From positions 1 to 43,869 of the forward strand of contig JAWLBA010000013.1 of assembly GCA_041395165.1 (NCBI GenBank): 43,869 nucleotides of DNA. Reading direction: 5' to 3'. Source of the stretch: JAIBCM01 sp041395165. Its GTDB lineage: Bacteria; Verrucomicrobiota; Verrucomicrobiia; JADLBR01; JAIBCM01. Numbering within the stretch: the stretch's first letter is position 1; each line of letters begins with the position of its first letter. The notes beneath the pieces are model-generated. The model saw only the letters and a list, made by a program, of their open reading frames with translations. It searched no databases and was not told the origin of the DNA. Below, piece after piece: positions 8,314-17,789 of this stretch. Position numbers and translations under genes: made by a program.

Positions 8314-9462
8314 TTAAACAGATCGTAAAATTTTTCCGGCGCTTATAACAAAAGGAACTTTTTTGGTGTAACTGACCATGGTTTCGTAAGGATCATTTTG
8401 AGAGGAAAATGGGATCGCGATGACATCGGCGAAGGCGCCCGGTTTCAAACAGCCGAGTTGATCGGTTTGTTGCAACGCGTTTGCAGCATCGAGGGTTACC
8501 ATGCGTAATAAAGTTTTATAAGATAGTTTGGGTTGTGTGCGATGAAATTGTTGCAAATTAGCGAGGAGACTTAAAGTGGAGGTGCTTGCTAAACTGTCAC
8601 TACCCAAAACTACGGGAATATGATGCTGATGAAAATCGTTGTAGGGAAAAGGTTTTCGGTTGAAATAAGCATGAGTTTCTGGGCAGTGCACGATCGCTGC
8701 ATTAATTTTTTTAATTTTTTCAAACGTGCTAGTTGTCAAATAATTGCAGTGCGTGAGTAAAGCGCCTTGCGGCAACAAATTTTTTTCCAGGAGGTGGGTT
8801 AAAGCGTCTTTGCCTTGGCAATCGGACATGTCGCGATCGAGTTTTTTCAAAAAATCGTAGAGTTTTCCTGATCGCGAAAGAAACATTTCGTTTTCTTCAT
8901 AGGATTCGTTGACATGGGTGGTAAAGAGTTTTTTATTTTTTTCTGAATCTTGTTTGGCGAATTGATAGAGGTTTTCTGAAGCGGTGTAGGGGGCGTGAGG
9001 AGAAAGCGCTTGAGTCTTTTGGGGAAAATGAAAAGGAGTTTTGATATCAATGCCTTCTATTGCCCAGTAAGTGCGAATCGGAGGTTGTAGGGTAGAAATG
9101 ACATCGGGAAATGATTCAATATTAAGAACGGTTGTTGTGCCATGATCGATCAGTTCTTTAAAACCATTAAGAATAGATTGGCGATAATCTTCTAATGAAA
9201 AAGTGGTTTTGAGTTGGATAATTTTTTTTAGCCAATTAACGAAGGATTGGGTTGAGGGGATGCGATTTCGTAGTAAAGTATAATCCAGGTGACAGTGGCA
9301 ATCGATGAGGCCGGGCGCGATAAGGTGGCCATCAAGATTCAGATCGAAATGAGTGGGATGGCCAGATTGTATTTGGATGATTTTATTGTTTTGAATTTCG
9401 AGCCAACCCGGTGCAATAGGGGGCCCTATCATGGGTAGCAGGCATGTGGCTCGAATAATCAT
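8314..9462 (-). CDS. Amidohydrolase of the TRZ/ATZ (nucleoside deaminase) group, possible aminodeoxyfutalosine deaminase
   Basis: Metal-dependent TIM-barrel hydrolase of 382 aa. The first metal motif is DCHCHLD (His56 and His58), followed by the segment SFVNWLKKII; further ligands are in TTHVNESYEE, LLTHCNYL and VVLGSDSLAST. The family deaminates adenine- or guanine-type compounds. The SF..W segment after the HxH motif and the GSDSLAS motif resemble proteins assigned as aminodeoxyfutalosine deaminase (MqnX), and mqnD is present at 27.1-27.9 kb, so a menaquinone role is plausible but inferred. S-adenosylhomocysteine deaminase is the alternative. It is first gene of an operon with bioF and polX and diverges from cstA across 38 bases, which must hold both promoters. 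Confidence 0.7.
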   Translation of the reverse strand: MIIRATCLLPMIGPPIAPGWLEIQNNKIIQIQSGHPTHFDLNLDGHLIAPGLIDCHCHLDYTLLRNRIPSTQSFVNWLKKIIQLKTTFSLEDYRQSILNGFKELIDHGTTTVLNIESFPDVISTLQPPIRTYWAIEGIDIKTPFHFPQKTQALSPHAPYTASENLYQFAKQDSEKNKKLFTTHVNESYEENEMFLSRSGKLYDFLKKLDRDMSDCQGKDALTHLLEKNLLPQGALLTHCNYLTTSTFEKIKKINAAIVHCPETHAYFNRKPFPYNDFHQHHIPVVLGSDSLASTSTLSLLANLQQFHRTQPKLSYKTLLRMVTLDAANALQQTDQLGCLKPGAFADVIAIPFSSQNDPYETMVSYTKKVPFVISAGKILRSV

Positions 9463-9500
9463 AGGTTTGCTTTTTTTAACGGGTGGTTTAGAAAAAAGCG

Positions 9501-11225
9501 ATGAGTTTGCTGCTAATTATTATTATTTGTGGCGTGGTTCTGAGTTTGGCCTATGGGGTTTATGGAGGTTTTCTTTTTCGCTGGTTAAGGCCTGATGATC
9601 GAAAGACCCCGGCGCATGCTCAGTATGATGGTGTGGATTTTGTGCCTGCGCGAACGGCAGTGGTTACAGGACAACATTTTAGCGCGATCGCTGCTGCGGG
9701 CCCGATTGTGGGGCCGATTTTAGCGGGTCTTTATTTTGGTTGGTTGCCTGCTTTGCTCTGGATTTTATTGGGAGCGATTTTTGTGGGAGGCGTGCATGAT
9801 ATGGCATCGCTTTTTGCGAGTATTCGTCACAGGGCTTGTTCGATTGCGGAGGTGGTGAGACAGCGAATGAGTCGTTCGGTTTATTTGGTTTTTCTTTTGT
9901 TTATTTGGCTTTCGTTGGTTTATGTGATTATTGCGTTTGCGGATTTGACAGCCGCTTCTTTTGCTAAGGCGACTTCTTTTTCTGTCAGTTTTGGGGTTGG
10001 GAGCGAAAGTGCGATTTCTATTTCTGGCGGTGGTGTGGCGACGGCGGCTGTCGTTTATCTTGGGATTAGTGTTTTGTTGGGGTTAATTACTTTTCGTTGG
10101 AAAGCTTCTTTGTTGCCCGGGGCTGTTGTGAGTGTGTTAGTTATTGGTTTTGCGATTTGGTTTGGTCAACGTTATCCGTTGAATTGGCCTGCTACGTGGA
10201 ATGCCACGAAAACGTGGGATTGGGCTTTGTTGGTTTATTGTTTTTTTGCGTCCATTTTGCCGATGTGGTTATTGCTGCAACCGCGCGGTTTTTTGGGTAG
10301 TTTATTTTTGTATGCGGTGTTGTTAGTGGGAATAGTGGGAACGATTGTGGGAACTTTTTCTTCTCAACTTACTTTGCAATTTCCTATGTGGCGTAGTGAA
10401 ACTTCTCCTATTGGGCCATTATTTCCTTTTTTATTTATTACGATTGCTTGCGGAGCTTGCAGCGGGTTTCATTCGATTGTTTCCAGTGGCACGACAAGTA
10501 AGCAGTTGAATTGCGAAAAGGATATCAAGCCTGTGGCTTATGGCGCCATGTTGCTCGAAGCAATGGTGGCAGTTTTAGCGCTGCTTACTTTGATGGTGTT
10601 GCCTGCGACAACTTCGTTGAAAAATCCCGATGCTATTTTTGCTCAAGGAATTGGTCGTTTGCTTTCTTTTTTTGGTGTGCCAATGGAATTTGCGATTACT
10701 TTTGGGTTGCTTGCATTTAGCACGTTTATTTTTGATACGCTGGATGTTTGCACCCGTTTGGGGCGTTATGTTTTTCAAGAACTCTTCGGTTTGCAAGGAA
10801 AATGGGCTGGTGCTTGGGCTACCGCAGCAACTTTGGCGTTTCCTGCCATTTATTTATCCGTAGCGCCCGAAGGGGTTTGGCGACAGTTTTGGATTATTTT
10901 TGGAACGAGCAATCAATTGTTAGCGGCTCTTACTTTAGTGGGGGTTTCGGTTTGGTTAAAAACGCAGCAGCGCAATCCATGGCCCGCATTGGCACCCGCT
11001 ATTTTTATGTTGGTGATTACGGGCATTGCCTTGTTTCATAGTTTGAGTTCGTTTGGCAAAATCTTAGCTAGTTCACAAAAAATTTCTTCTATCATTTTTT
11101 TAAATTTTGGTATTACGCTTGTTTTATTGGCGTTAGGATTTTTTGTAACGGTTCAGGCATTTAAAATATTGAGTTTAAAGCCGGCTGCTGCAAGTGATTC
11201 ATCTCAAGCACAAATCAATTTTTGA
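9501..11225 (+). CDS. cstA: Carbon starvation protein CstA (peptide/pyruvate transporter family)
   Basis: Polytopic inner-membrane transporter; the family imports peptides or pyruvate during carbon limitation. At 574 aa it is the short form, compared with about 700 aa in E. coli. The N-terminal half has the signature segments ITGQ-like VTGQHFSAIAAAGPIVGPIL, WILLGAIFVGGVHDMASLFA and IRHRACSIAEVV. Hydrophobic helices continue to the end, with a conserved central region ACGACSGFHSIVSSGTTSKQ. It is monocistronic here, divergent from the amidohydrolase and convergent with trpD, with an 11-base overlap of the two 3' ends. Confidence 0.92.
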   Translation: MSLLLIIIICGVVLSLAYGVYGGFLFRWLRPDDRKTPAHAQYDGVDFVPARTAVVTGQHFSAIAAAGPIVGPILAGLYFGWLPALLWILLGAIFVGGVHDMASLFASIRHRACSIAEVVRQRMSRSVYLVFLLFIWLSLVYVIIAFADLTAASFAKATSFSVSFGVGSESAISISGGGVATAAVVYLGISVLLGLITFRWKASLLPGAVVSVLVIGFAIWFGQRYPLNWPATWNATKTWDWALLVYCFFASILPMWLLLQPRGFLGSLFLYAVLLVGIVGTIVGTFSSQLTLQFPMWRSETSPIGPLFPFLFITIACGACSGFHSIVSSGTTSKQLNCEKDIKPVAYGAMLLEAMVAVLALLTLMVLPATTSLKNPDAIFAQGIGRLLSFFGVPMEFAITFGLLAFSTFIFDTLDVCTRLGRYVFQELFGLQGKWAGAWATAATLAFPAIYLSVAPEGVWRQFWIIFGTSNQLLAALTLVGVSVWLKTQQRNPWPALAPAIFMLVITGIALFHSLSSFGKILASSQKISSIIFLNFGITLVLLALGFFVTVQAFKILSLKPAAASDSSQAQINF

Positions 11226-12273
11226 AGCGAGAAGTGACCTCCACTACTTGTTGAAGTTTTTCCCAAGCCTTGCCTGAGGCTAAAATTTCTAAAGCTAAAT
11301 TTATCCCGGCTTCTAAAGTTTTAACTTTATCGCTTAAAAATAATCCTCCAGCTGCGTTAAGAGCAACCATATCTCGACGAACTGATTGATCTTTGCTTTC
11401 TAAAATATCGATAATGATTTTAGCCGATTCTTGAGCGTTGGAAACTTCGAGCTCGCTTGCTTTTCCCTTCTGAAAAGAAAAATTTTCTGGCGATATTTTC
11501 TGATTTTTAAATTGTCCTTGATTCCATTCCCACCAATCAGATTTGCTCAATGTGGATAATTCATCCATGGCCTCGCCGGTTTCGGTTCTGCCGCACACCA
11601 CAGCACCTCGTCGAATGCCCATTTTGCTTAAAGCCTGAATATATTTCTCGGGCAAATCGAGATGAGGCACGCCGACTAATTGGAAAGGAGGGAGGGCTGG
11701 ATTGAGTAAAGGGCCAACCAGATTAAAAATGGTTCGCGATTTGCGAGCGGCTACTTCTTTTCGCAAAGGGGCTAATTTTTTAAAAGCGGGATGATAGTGT
11801 TGAGCAAAAAGAAAGCAAAGATCGTTTGATTTCAAACTTTGCAAGGCTTGGTCAGGGGAAAGATCAATTTTTATTCCCAACGCCTCGAGAACATCAAAGC
11901 CTCCTGATTTTGAAGTGATACCGCGATTGCCATGTTTTACTACCTTAACGCCTGCAGCCGCAATAACAAAACTGGCGCAGGTTGAGATATTAAACGTGTT
12001 TCTGCCATCGCCGCCGGTTCCGCAAAGGTCGATAAAACCTTCTTTACGGATTTCATCCGATATTAAAAAAGGTTTTGCTAAATCGCGCAGGGCCAAAGCA
12101 AAAAAAGCGATTTCATCCGCTGTTTCGCCTCGAGCGGTCAATGCAATGAGAAACTCGACTTTTTCTTCCGTCGAAACTTTATCTTGTAATAATAAATCTA
12201 AAATTTCCTTAGCCGCAACTTGGTCAAGGGTTGTTCCGGATCGAACCGATTGAGTCCAGTTTGGTAAATGCAT
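11215..12273 (-). CDS. trpD: Anthranilate phosphoribosyltransferase
   Basis: Second committed step of tryptophan synthesis: joins anthranilate to PRPP. It is 352 aa with the complete active site: GTGGDG (85-90) followed by RNTFNIST, KHGNRGITSKSGG binding PRPP and anthranilate, and the late metal motif GEAMDELS. It stands apart from any other trp gene and lies downstream of two PilT-type ATPases, seven bases after the second one, so it may be expressed with them. A tail-to-tail overlap with cstA leaves no room for a conventional terminator between them. Confidence 0.95.
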   Translation of the reverse strand: MHLPNWTQSVRSGTTLDQVAAKEILDLLLQDKVSTEEKVEFLIALTARGETADEIAFFALALRDLAKPFLISDEIRKEGFIDLCGTGGDGRNTFNISTCASFVIAAAGVKVVKHGNRGITSKSGGFDVLEALGIKIDLSPDQALQSLKSNDLCFLFAQHYHPAFKKLAPLRKEVAARKSRTIFNLVGPLLNPALPPFQLVGVPHLDLPEKYIQALSKMGIRRGAVVCGRTETGEAMDELSTLSKSDWWEWNQGQFKNQKISPENFSFQKGKASELEVSNAQESAKIIIDILESKDQSVRRDMVALNAAGGLFLSDKVKTLEAGINLALEILASGKAWEKLQQVVEVTSRFKN

Positions 12274-12279
12274 GGAGCG

Positions 12280-13338
12280 CTAAACTCCAGCTGCAGCGGC
12301 GAAGCGTTGTTTATCGATCGCTTTCATGTAGGCTTCTTGGCCGGAGACTTGGCCTGCTTTTAAAACTTTCATGATGGCATCGTCCATGAGTTGCATGCCG
12401 TCGGCTTTGCCGGCAACGAGAACATCTTGCAGTTTTTGTGTGGCGCCTTCGCGAATAATGGCGCCGACTGCAGGATTGGAGACAAGAATTTCGTTAACAG
12501 CTAAGCGTCCCGGTTTATCGCAACGTTTTAATAAAAGTTGTGCGACAACTCCTCGTAGAGAAGCTGCTAGCATGGTGCGGACTTGTTGTTGTTGATCGGA
12601 AGGGAAGACGTCGATTAAACGGTCAATAGTTTTTCGCGCATTATTGGTATGCAATGTGCCGAAAACCAAAAGACCCGTTTCAGCAGCGGTAAGCGCTAAA
12701 GATATGGTCTCCAAATCGCGCATTTCGCCTACGAGCACGATATCGCAATCTTCGCGCAAGGCGGCTTTCGGAAACCTCGAGCAAACTCTGGTGTGTCATT
12801 GGGAACTTCGCGTTGAGTGATGACGCTTTTTTGTTTCCATGGACAAACTCAATGGGTTCTTCAATGGTGACGATATGACGAGAAAGGCTTGTGTTAATGT
12901 AGTCGATTAAGGCTGCCAAGGTGGTGGATTTACCGCTGCCGGTGGGACCCGTAACCAAAACTAAACCACCTCGCAAGTGAGCGAAATTTTTAATGACTGG
13001 CGGCATGCCGAGTTCTTCCAAGGAAGCAATTTGTGTGGGAATTAAACGGAAAACGGCGCCATAACCATTGACTTGTTTTAGGAGGTTACAACGAAATCGA
13101 GAATTTTCATTCATTTCATAGGCAAAATCGAGATCGCCGCTGTTTTCAAATTTTTCCAGCGTTTATCACCTGCAATTTCTTTCAGAAGTTGTTGCATTTC
13201 GTCATGTGTGAGAACTTGTTCGCGAATAGCACTAATTTCGCCATGAATCCGAATTTTGGGCGGTTCACCTTCACCTAAATGAAGATCGGAGCCGTGAGCG
13301 GCAATGAGTTGTTCAAAAAATGCGTCGATTTTTGCCAT
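12280..13338 (-). pseudogene. pilT: PilT-type pilus retraction ATPase, three single-base deletions
   Basis: Hexameric ATPase that depolymerises type IV pili. Three partly overlapping pieces join into one frame of about 353 codons: an N-terminal domain (AKIDAFFEQLIAAHGSDLHL), Walker A GPTGSGKSTTLAALIDYI, the Asp box (TIEEPIEFVHGNKK), Walker B region VGEMRDLETISLAL, the His box TLHTNNARKTIDRL and a C-terminal domain to EAYMKAIDKQRF. Each join needs one added base, at about 13145-13160 (A run), 12827-12832 (A run) and 12769 (AAGG read as AAG). Every catalytic motif is preserved, so decay would have to be very recent. The start at 13338 is two bases from the upstream ATPase stop. Confidence 0.85.
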
Positions 13339-13340
13339 AA

Positions 13341-14666
13341 CTATTTTTGAAGATAAGGATAAAATATTTTTTTCTGGTCGGCGCGCTCGAAAGCTTCTTG
13401 AGGTGTGATCAAACCTGCGGTGAGTAATTCCATTAACGAATCGTCCATCAGTTTCATGCCTTGACGTTTCCCGGTTTGGATGACGCCGGGCAACATGAAC
13501 GTTTTACTATCACGAATGAGCGCAGCAACTGCCGGTGTATTGATTAAAATTTCGAGAGCCAAAACCATGCCTTGACCATCCGCGCGAGGGATGAGTTGTT
13601 GGCTGATGATGCCTCGTAATGATTCACTCACCATGACGCGAATTTGATCTTGTTGATCGACGGGAAAGACGTCGAGAACTCGATCCAAGGTGCGTGCTGC
13701 ATTGGCGGTGTGGAGTGTGGAGAAAACTAAGTGCCCCGTTTCTGAAGCGGTAATGGCGAGTGAAATGGTTTCTAAATCGCGCATTTCACCGACCATAATG
13801 ACGTCTGGATCTTCGCGCAATGAAGCGCGCAAAGCTGTGGCAAATGATTTGGAGTGATTGCCGATTTCGCGTTGGGTGATATGACAGTTGATTGGACTGA
13901 AAGCGTATTCGATGGGATCTTCTAAAGTGATAATGTGATCGTGACGTGCGCGATTGACTTCTTGCACAAGGGCGGCAAGGGTAGTGGATTTACCGCTTCC
14001 CATAGGACCGGTGACTAAAACAAGACCGTTTGTGTATTGGGTGAGAAGTTTTAATTGATCCGGTAATTCCAATTCTTCCATGGTTCGGATGTGAGGGTTA
14101 ATCAGACGAAATACAGCATCATAACCACGCCGTTGCTTGACGATACTCGTGCGAAATCGACCCAAGTGAGCAGGAGCATAAGAAAAATCGCAATCGCCTT
14201 TTTCTCGTAAGCGATTTTTTTGTGTTTCGTCCAAAAAATTCATTACCAACTTCTCTGTATCGGCGGGTTGTAAAGGTAAGGCGTCAGGCCAAATTGGTTG
14301 TAGCACACCGAAACGTCGCATGAGTGGTGGCGCTCCAACGCCAAGATGGATGTCGGAGGCTTGAAATTGTTGAGCAACACGCAAGTAATCGTCCACGTTT
14401 TGACAGTTTTGTGGGGGAACAGAAGGTTCATTTATTGTTGCAGAAGGGGAATCGACGACAGTGTTTTGGCTCTGTGATTCGGTAATAGCCTCGCGAAACT
14501 TCTTTACTTGTTTTTCATTGAGCAGTTGTTGCTCTTCCAAAAAATCCAATGCTGAAGCACCAGGAAGTTTTGCTAGAGCAGTTTCTACCGCAACTTTTTG
14601 TTCTTCGGTAATCCAACCTTGTTCCAACGAAATGGAAAGCACGTAATCATTATACTGAACCGACAT
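13341..14666 (-). CDS. PilT/PilU-type ATPase with N-terminal extension
   Basis: Second twitching-motility ATPase, intact at 441 aa. An extra region of about 100-120 residues precedes the usual PilT fold and contains a helical segment with LEEQQLLNEKQVKKFREAI, resembling the N-terminal helices of GspE/PilB-type proteins. The ATPase core then has Walker A GPMGSGKST, TLEDPIEYAF, Walker B VGEMRDLET and His box TLHTANAARTLDRVLDVFP. It is paralogous to the downstream gene. One of the two probably acts as PilU, but which one cannot be decided from sequence alone. No pilB, pilC or pilin is in the window. Confidence 0.88.
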   Translation of the reverse strand: MSVQYNDYVLSISLEQGWITEEQKVAVETALAKLPGASALDFLEEQQLLNEKQVKKFREAITESQSQNTVVDSPSATINEPSVPPQNCQNVDDYLRVAQQFQASDIHLGVGAPPLMRRFGVLQPIWPDALPLQPADTEKLVMNFLDETQKNRLREKGDCDFSYAPAHLGRFRTSIVKQRRGYDAVFRLINPHIRTMEELELPDQLKLLTQYTNGLVLVTGPMGSGKSTTLAALVQEVNRARHDHIITLEDPIEYAFSPINCHITQREIGNHSKSFATALRASLREDPDVIMVGEMRDLETISLAITASETGHLVFSTLHTANAARTLDRVLDVFPVDQQDQIRVMVSESLRGIISQQLIPRADGQGMVLALEILINTPAVAALIRDSKTFMLPGVIQTGKRQGMKLMDDSLMELLTAGLITPQEAFERADQKKIFYPYLQK

Positions 14667-14724
14667 AAAAAAAGTTTATCGGAGTGTTATGCCAAGGGAA
14701 GAAAATAGTGAATCGTTTAATATC

Positions 14725-15147
14725 TTAAAATAAACGGAATCGGGGGCTGGTTAAATAAATACTGAGTCCGTAGAAAAATATAATAAAAATTTGTGCCCAA
14801 AGATAGGTCTGAACCATATGGCCTGTGCATAAATTAATGATCCAGATCAATAAGCTGAATCCAATCACAGCAGCTAAAGCGTAGCAGGCCCAAATTCGGT
14901 CTGCCATAATTTCCACTGAACTTAATATTATTCCTAAAGGAACTAGAAAATAGAGTAACTTTGTTGCACCAAATAACTTAAAACAGACAGTAAAAGGGAC
15001 AGCTAAGTAAAAGCCGATAGCTAACATGCTTTTTACTGCGTGAGGCATAAAACCGCCGATGCCTAAAGACCATATTCCTTCAATCAATGCCAGAGCACAG
15101 AAGGCTGCCCAAATAAGATAAATAAAACCAAATACTTTTGAGACCAT
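14725..15147 (-). CDS. Hypothetical small integral membrane protein
   Basis: 140 aa, almost entirely hydrophobic, with about four membrane segments (residues ~5-25, 38-58, 64-82, 90-135). I recognise no family. It lies 58 bases upstream of the PilT/PilU gene on the same strand and about 85 bases downstream of the AsmA-like gene. The codon style resembles its neighbours, and the length free of stops in an AT-rich region supports it being real. Confidence 0.55.
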   Translation of the reverse strand: MVSKVFGFIYLIWAAFCALALIEGIWSLGIGGFMPHAVKSMLAIGFYLAVPFTVCFKLFGATKLLYFLVPLGIILSSVEIMADRIWACYALAAVIGFSLLIWIINLCTGHMVQTYLWAQIFIIFFYGLSIYLTSPRFRLF

Positions 15148-15213
15148 AGATCGCTGACAAATAATTAGAGCGAAAAATGGAATAAAGTCGAGTTTGCTTT
15201 TTAATGGTTTAAG

Positions 15214-15230
15214 ACTAAAAACTTTAGTTT
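15214..15230. terminator. Possible weak hairpin terminator
   Basis: ACTAAA-AAC-TTTAGT followed by a T run on the + strand, just past the 3' end of the AsmA-like gene. The stem is only six A/T-rich pairs, so this is tentative. The T run points along +, whereas the adjacent gene runs along -. Confidence 0.2.
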
Positions 15231-15231
15231 T

Positions 15232-17232
15232 TTATTCGGTATCGAATTCCAATAAATTGCCCAACCACCAACTGATACCGCGAAACGCTAATCTCAAAAG
15301 AGCTAAAGGATGTCGAAAAAGCACTTTTTTAATTTGAGAAGAAAGGTCTTCCTGAGGTTTTTTTAGAGTTCCTGAAAGTTTGACAGTGGCCCAGCAAAGA
15401 CCATCTTGTTTTTCTTTAAAAACAGCGGTTTCGGCTTCGGGCAACCATCGGAGTGATTTAGGTGGTAATCCAATTTTTAATTTTCCCGACAAGGTTTTGT
15501 TTGAACCTAAAGTGAAATAACCTTTGAGGCCACATTTATCTTGTGCGAAAAGATCGATTTTAGAGAAATGCATTTCTCCCTCCGTGGATTTTTCCCATTG
15601 TAATGAAGCACGATTAAAAGTGAGATAAAGAAAAGTGGGATCTTTTAAAAATCTGCTTAGTGATTTGAGCAAAGTAAGATGAATGACTTTGCCTTGGCTA
15701 ACACGCAAAGTGCCTTTTCCTGAACCTTTTTCCCAATCATCTTTCAACCCTGACCAATTAACTGTTCCTTGTGCATTTCCTGATAAATGGGTTTTCAATT
15801 TTTTAGGAAGAAATGTTGTGATAGAATTGAGATGGAATTCGGATGTAAGGTTTAATTGTTGGGTGACGAAATAATCCAGTTTTCCTAAAACTTTAAAATA
15901 GTTTGGCGTGTCAAATTCAAAGGAGGTGGCTTGAAAATTTTGATTCCAATAAACAAAGTTGGCTCTTGCTTTTTTAAAGAAAAAATAATCGGGGCAACGA
16001 AGAGAGTAAGTGTTTAACATGTTTTTTAAACGCTGTGGCGTCAATAATTCTGCGCCATCAAGAATGACATGACCGGAAGCTTGAGAGTCTTCAACTTCTC
16101 GTAGGTGACCTTTCCACCAGAGTTTACCTCGTAATTCTGCTTTCAAACGAGGCTTTAGGGTCATGGTCACCCAACGAGCAAGCGGCATGTCTGCAAAGCG
16201 CAAGGAAAATTCGCCCTCACTGGTTTTCCAATCATAGGCGGCCCAACCTTTCAAATGCATTTTATTGCGCACACGCAAATCTAACCCATCTACTTGAAAA
16301 CGATCGTTACGATAATCAAAATGGCATTGAGCTTGATCGAAATCCATTCTCAATAAATCAGGATTTTGGTAACGTTTTGCAACGGTTTCTAACCAGGGCC
16401 AAGCTTACAAATGTGTTTCTAATAGTTTTAATTTACCATGGGAAACGGTATTTTTGCCAGAGGAGTCGGTTTCCCAACGCATATTGCCTGTGATCAATCC
16501 TCGCAAACGATCGTGTAAGAGAGGGGGTAGAGTTTGCGCAAAAGGCAACTTTTCTATGGTAAGCTGAGCGGAAATACTTTTATTGGTTCGCATGCCGATA
16601 CTGCCCTGCAAGTTAACTCGTGAAAGATTAGTGCTTTGTCCCAGTAGAATGGCTTCTTCGATATCCGCTTTATCCCGTGTGATAAAAAGATTTAATTTTT
16701 TTACAGTTAAAGGAGGTAAAAGAGGAAAATAGAGAGTTCCATTTTTAATGAAATATTTAAAATCTTGTCCGATCATAGTAGCGTCGATGTGGACCTGATG
16801 CAAAATACCCGTTCCGTTTTGAAAAGGAAATTCTATCTCAGCGTTGGGACAAGTGATTTGAGGGCAATAAAAACGTTGAGGTGTTAGTGAGGCATACCAA
16901 GAGCGCTTTCCCTTAGCAGGTTTTATTTTGAGAGCATCATTGGGAGCACGTAATACGAAATGGCCGCTTGCTACATCAATGCGATCCAATTGCCAGACGC
17001 CTCGAAAGACAGCTTTGGGATTAAACAATGCTTGAATATTCGTGGCTCCGATGAATCCAATGGCTTCTCCTGGCCAACCCGCTGCTGAAAAATAAGGTGT
17101 GGAAACTTTCCAGCCTTCCAAAGATAGAGGGCCGAATGCGCCTTTGACTTTCATAGCCTTAGAAACAGCGTGTGATAAGCTCGAATTGATAGCTGGATTT
17201 TTGGCGAGTTTTGGCAGGCGAGCGACTATCAA
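15232..17232 (-). pseudogene. AsmA-like / TamB-like envelope protein, interrupted by an in-frame TAA
   Basis: Large inner-membrane-anchored periplasmic protein of the AsmA type; relatives affect outer-membrane lipid transport and assembly. Two reading frames (16405-17232 and 15232-16353) are in the same phase and separated only by TAA 16405-16407. The intervening codons (AWPWLETVAKRYQNPD) are coding-like, so one codon change explains the split. The protein is rich in alternating beta-strand segments (RLKAELRGKLWWKG, LSGNAQGTVNWSG, LSGKLKIGLPPKSL), typical of AsmA repeats. A hydrophobic segment (LGIVGVIALYFTYNLIV) straddles the TTG at 17232, so the true start is upstream. A further stop and probable frame change occur at about 17270-17275. 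Family assignment is by repeat style, not a specific motif. Confidence 0.6.
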
Positions 17233-17321
17233 ATTATAAGTGAAATATAAGGCAATGACGCCAACAATTCCGAGTATGCTAAATTAAAAATTTTTTCGCT
17301 TTTTCTAAAACGTAATAAAAC

Positions 17322-17336
17322 GCTAACACGAGCTAA
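17322..17336 (-). repeat. 15-base element, copy 1 (TTAGCTCGTGTTAGC on -)
   Basis: Matches 14 of 15 bases of an element at 21353-21367. Both lie upstream of minus-strand genes, here the AsmA-like gene, there the purine operon. The core is a partial dyad TAGC-N4-GYTA. Function unknown. Confidence 0.4.
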
Positions 17337-17407
17337 GTCATAAGAAACTAAAAATTAAAGAAATGAACCAATCCATTCTTCATATTAGTTTTTATCGGTA
17401 AGAGATT

Positions 17408-17787
17408 ATGATGAAGCGGATAGATTTTTATACGCGCAAATTGCATTTTACTTTAGTGGAAGACACTTATCAACCCGCACAAGATAAACGGTGGAATTGA
17501 CAGGCCGCCTGGCGTCGGGAACTACTTTATTATTGGCCTTGAGCGGTTACACCTGAACAAGAGCGTTTTATTGGAAATCAGGCAGGCGGCAGAGTTTTTC
17601 TTTCTTAAAGACTGATGATTTTTGGAGAGATTATCTCGACATGAAAGCCAAAGGAATTAAGTTTATTAGAGATCCTAAACAGGAAGATTATGGAACGGTA
17701 GCGGTTTTCGAAGACTTGTACGGACATCGTTGGGATTTAATAGAATTTAATCGAGATCATTCTATTATGACGCACATGATAGAATAG
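17408..17787 (+). pseudogene. VOC/glyoxalase-family protein remnant
   Basis: Vicinal-oxygen-chelate fold protein, broken into several frames. Readable segments in order: RIDFYTRKLHFTLVEDTYQP, then QDKRW, GTTLLLAL, VTPEQERFIGNQAGGRVFL, FLKTDDFWRDYLDMKAKGI, KFIRDPKQEDYGTVAVFEDL and YGHRWDLIEFN. The last three in order form a typical second half of a glyoxalase/bleomycin-resistance-like domain with its C-terminal metal-ligand Glu region. At least three indels are needed. The gene was too fragmented to give a long open frame and is easy to overlook. It points tail to tail at allantoicase, two bases apart. The substrate cannot be inferred. Confidence 0.7.
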
Positions 17788-17789
17788 AT

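Noticed and set aside
11215..11225. cstA/trpD 3' overlap as an antisense regulatory device
   Set aside because: An 11-base convergent overlap is common in compact genomes and carries no further signal here.
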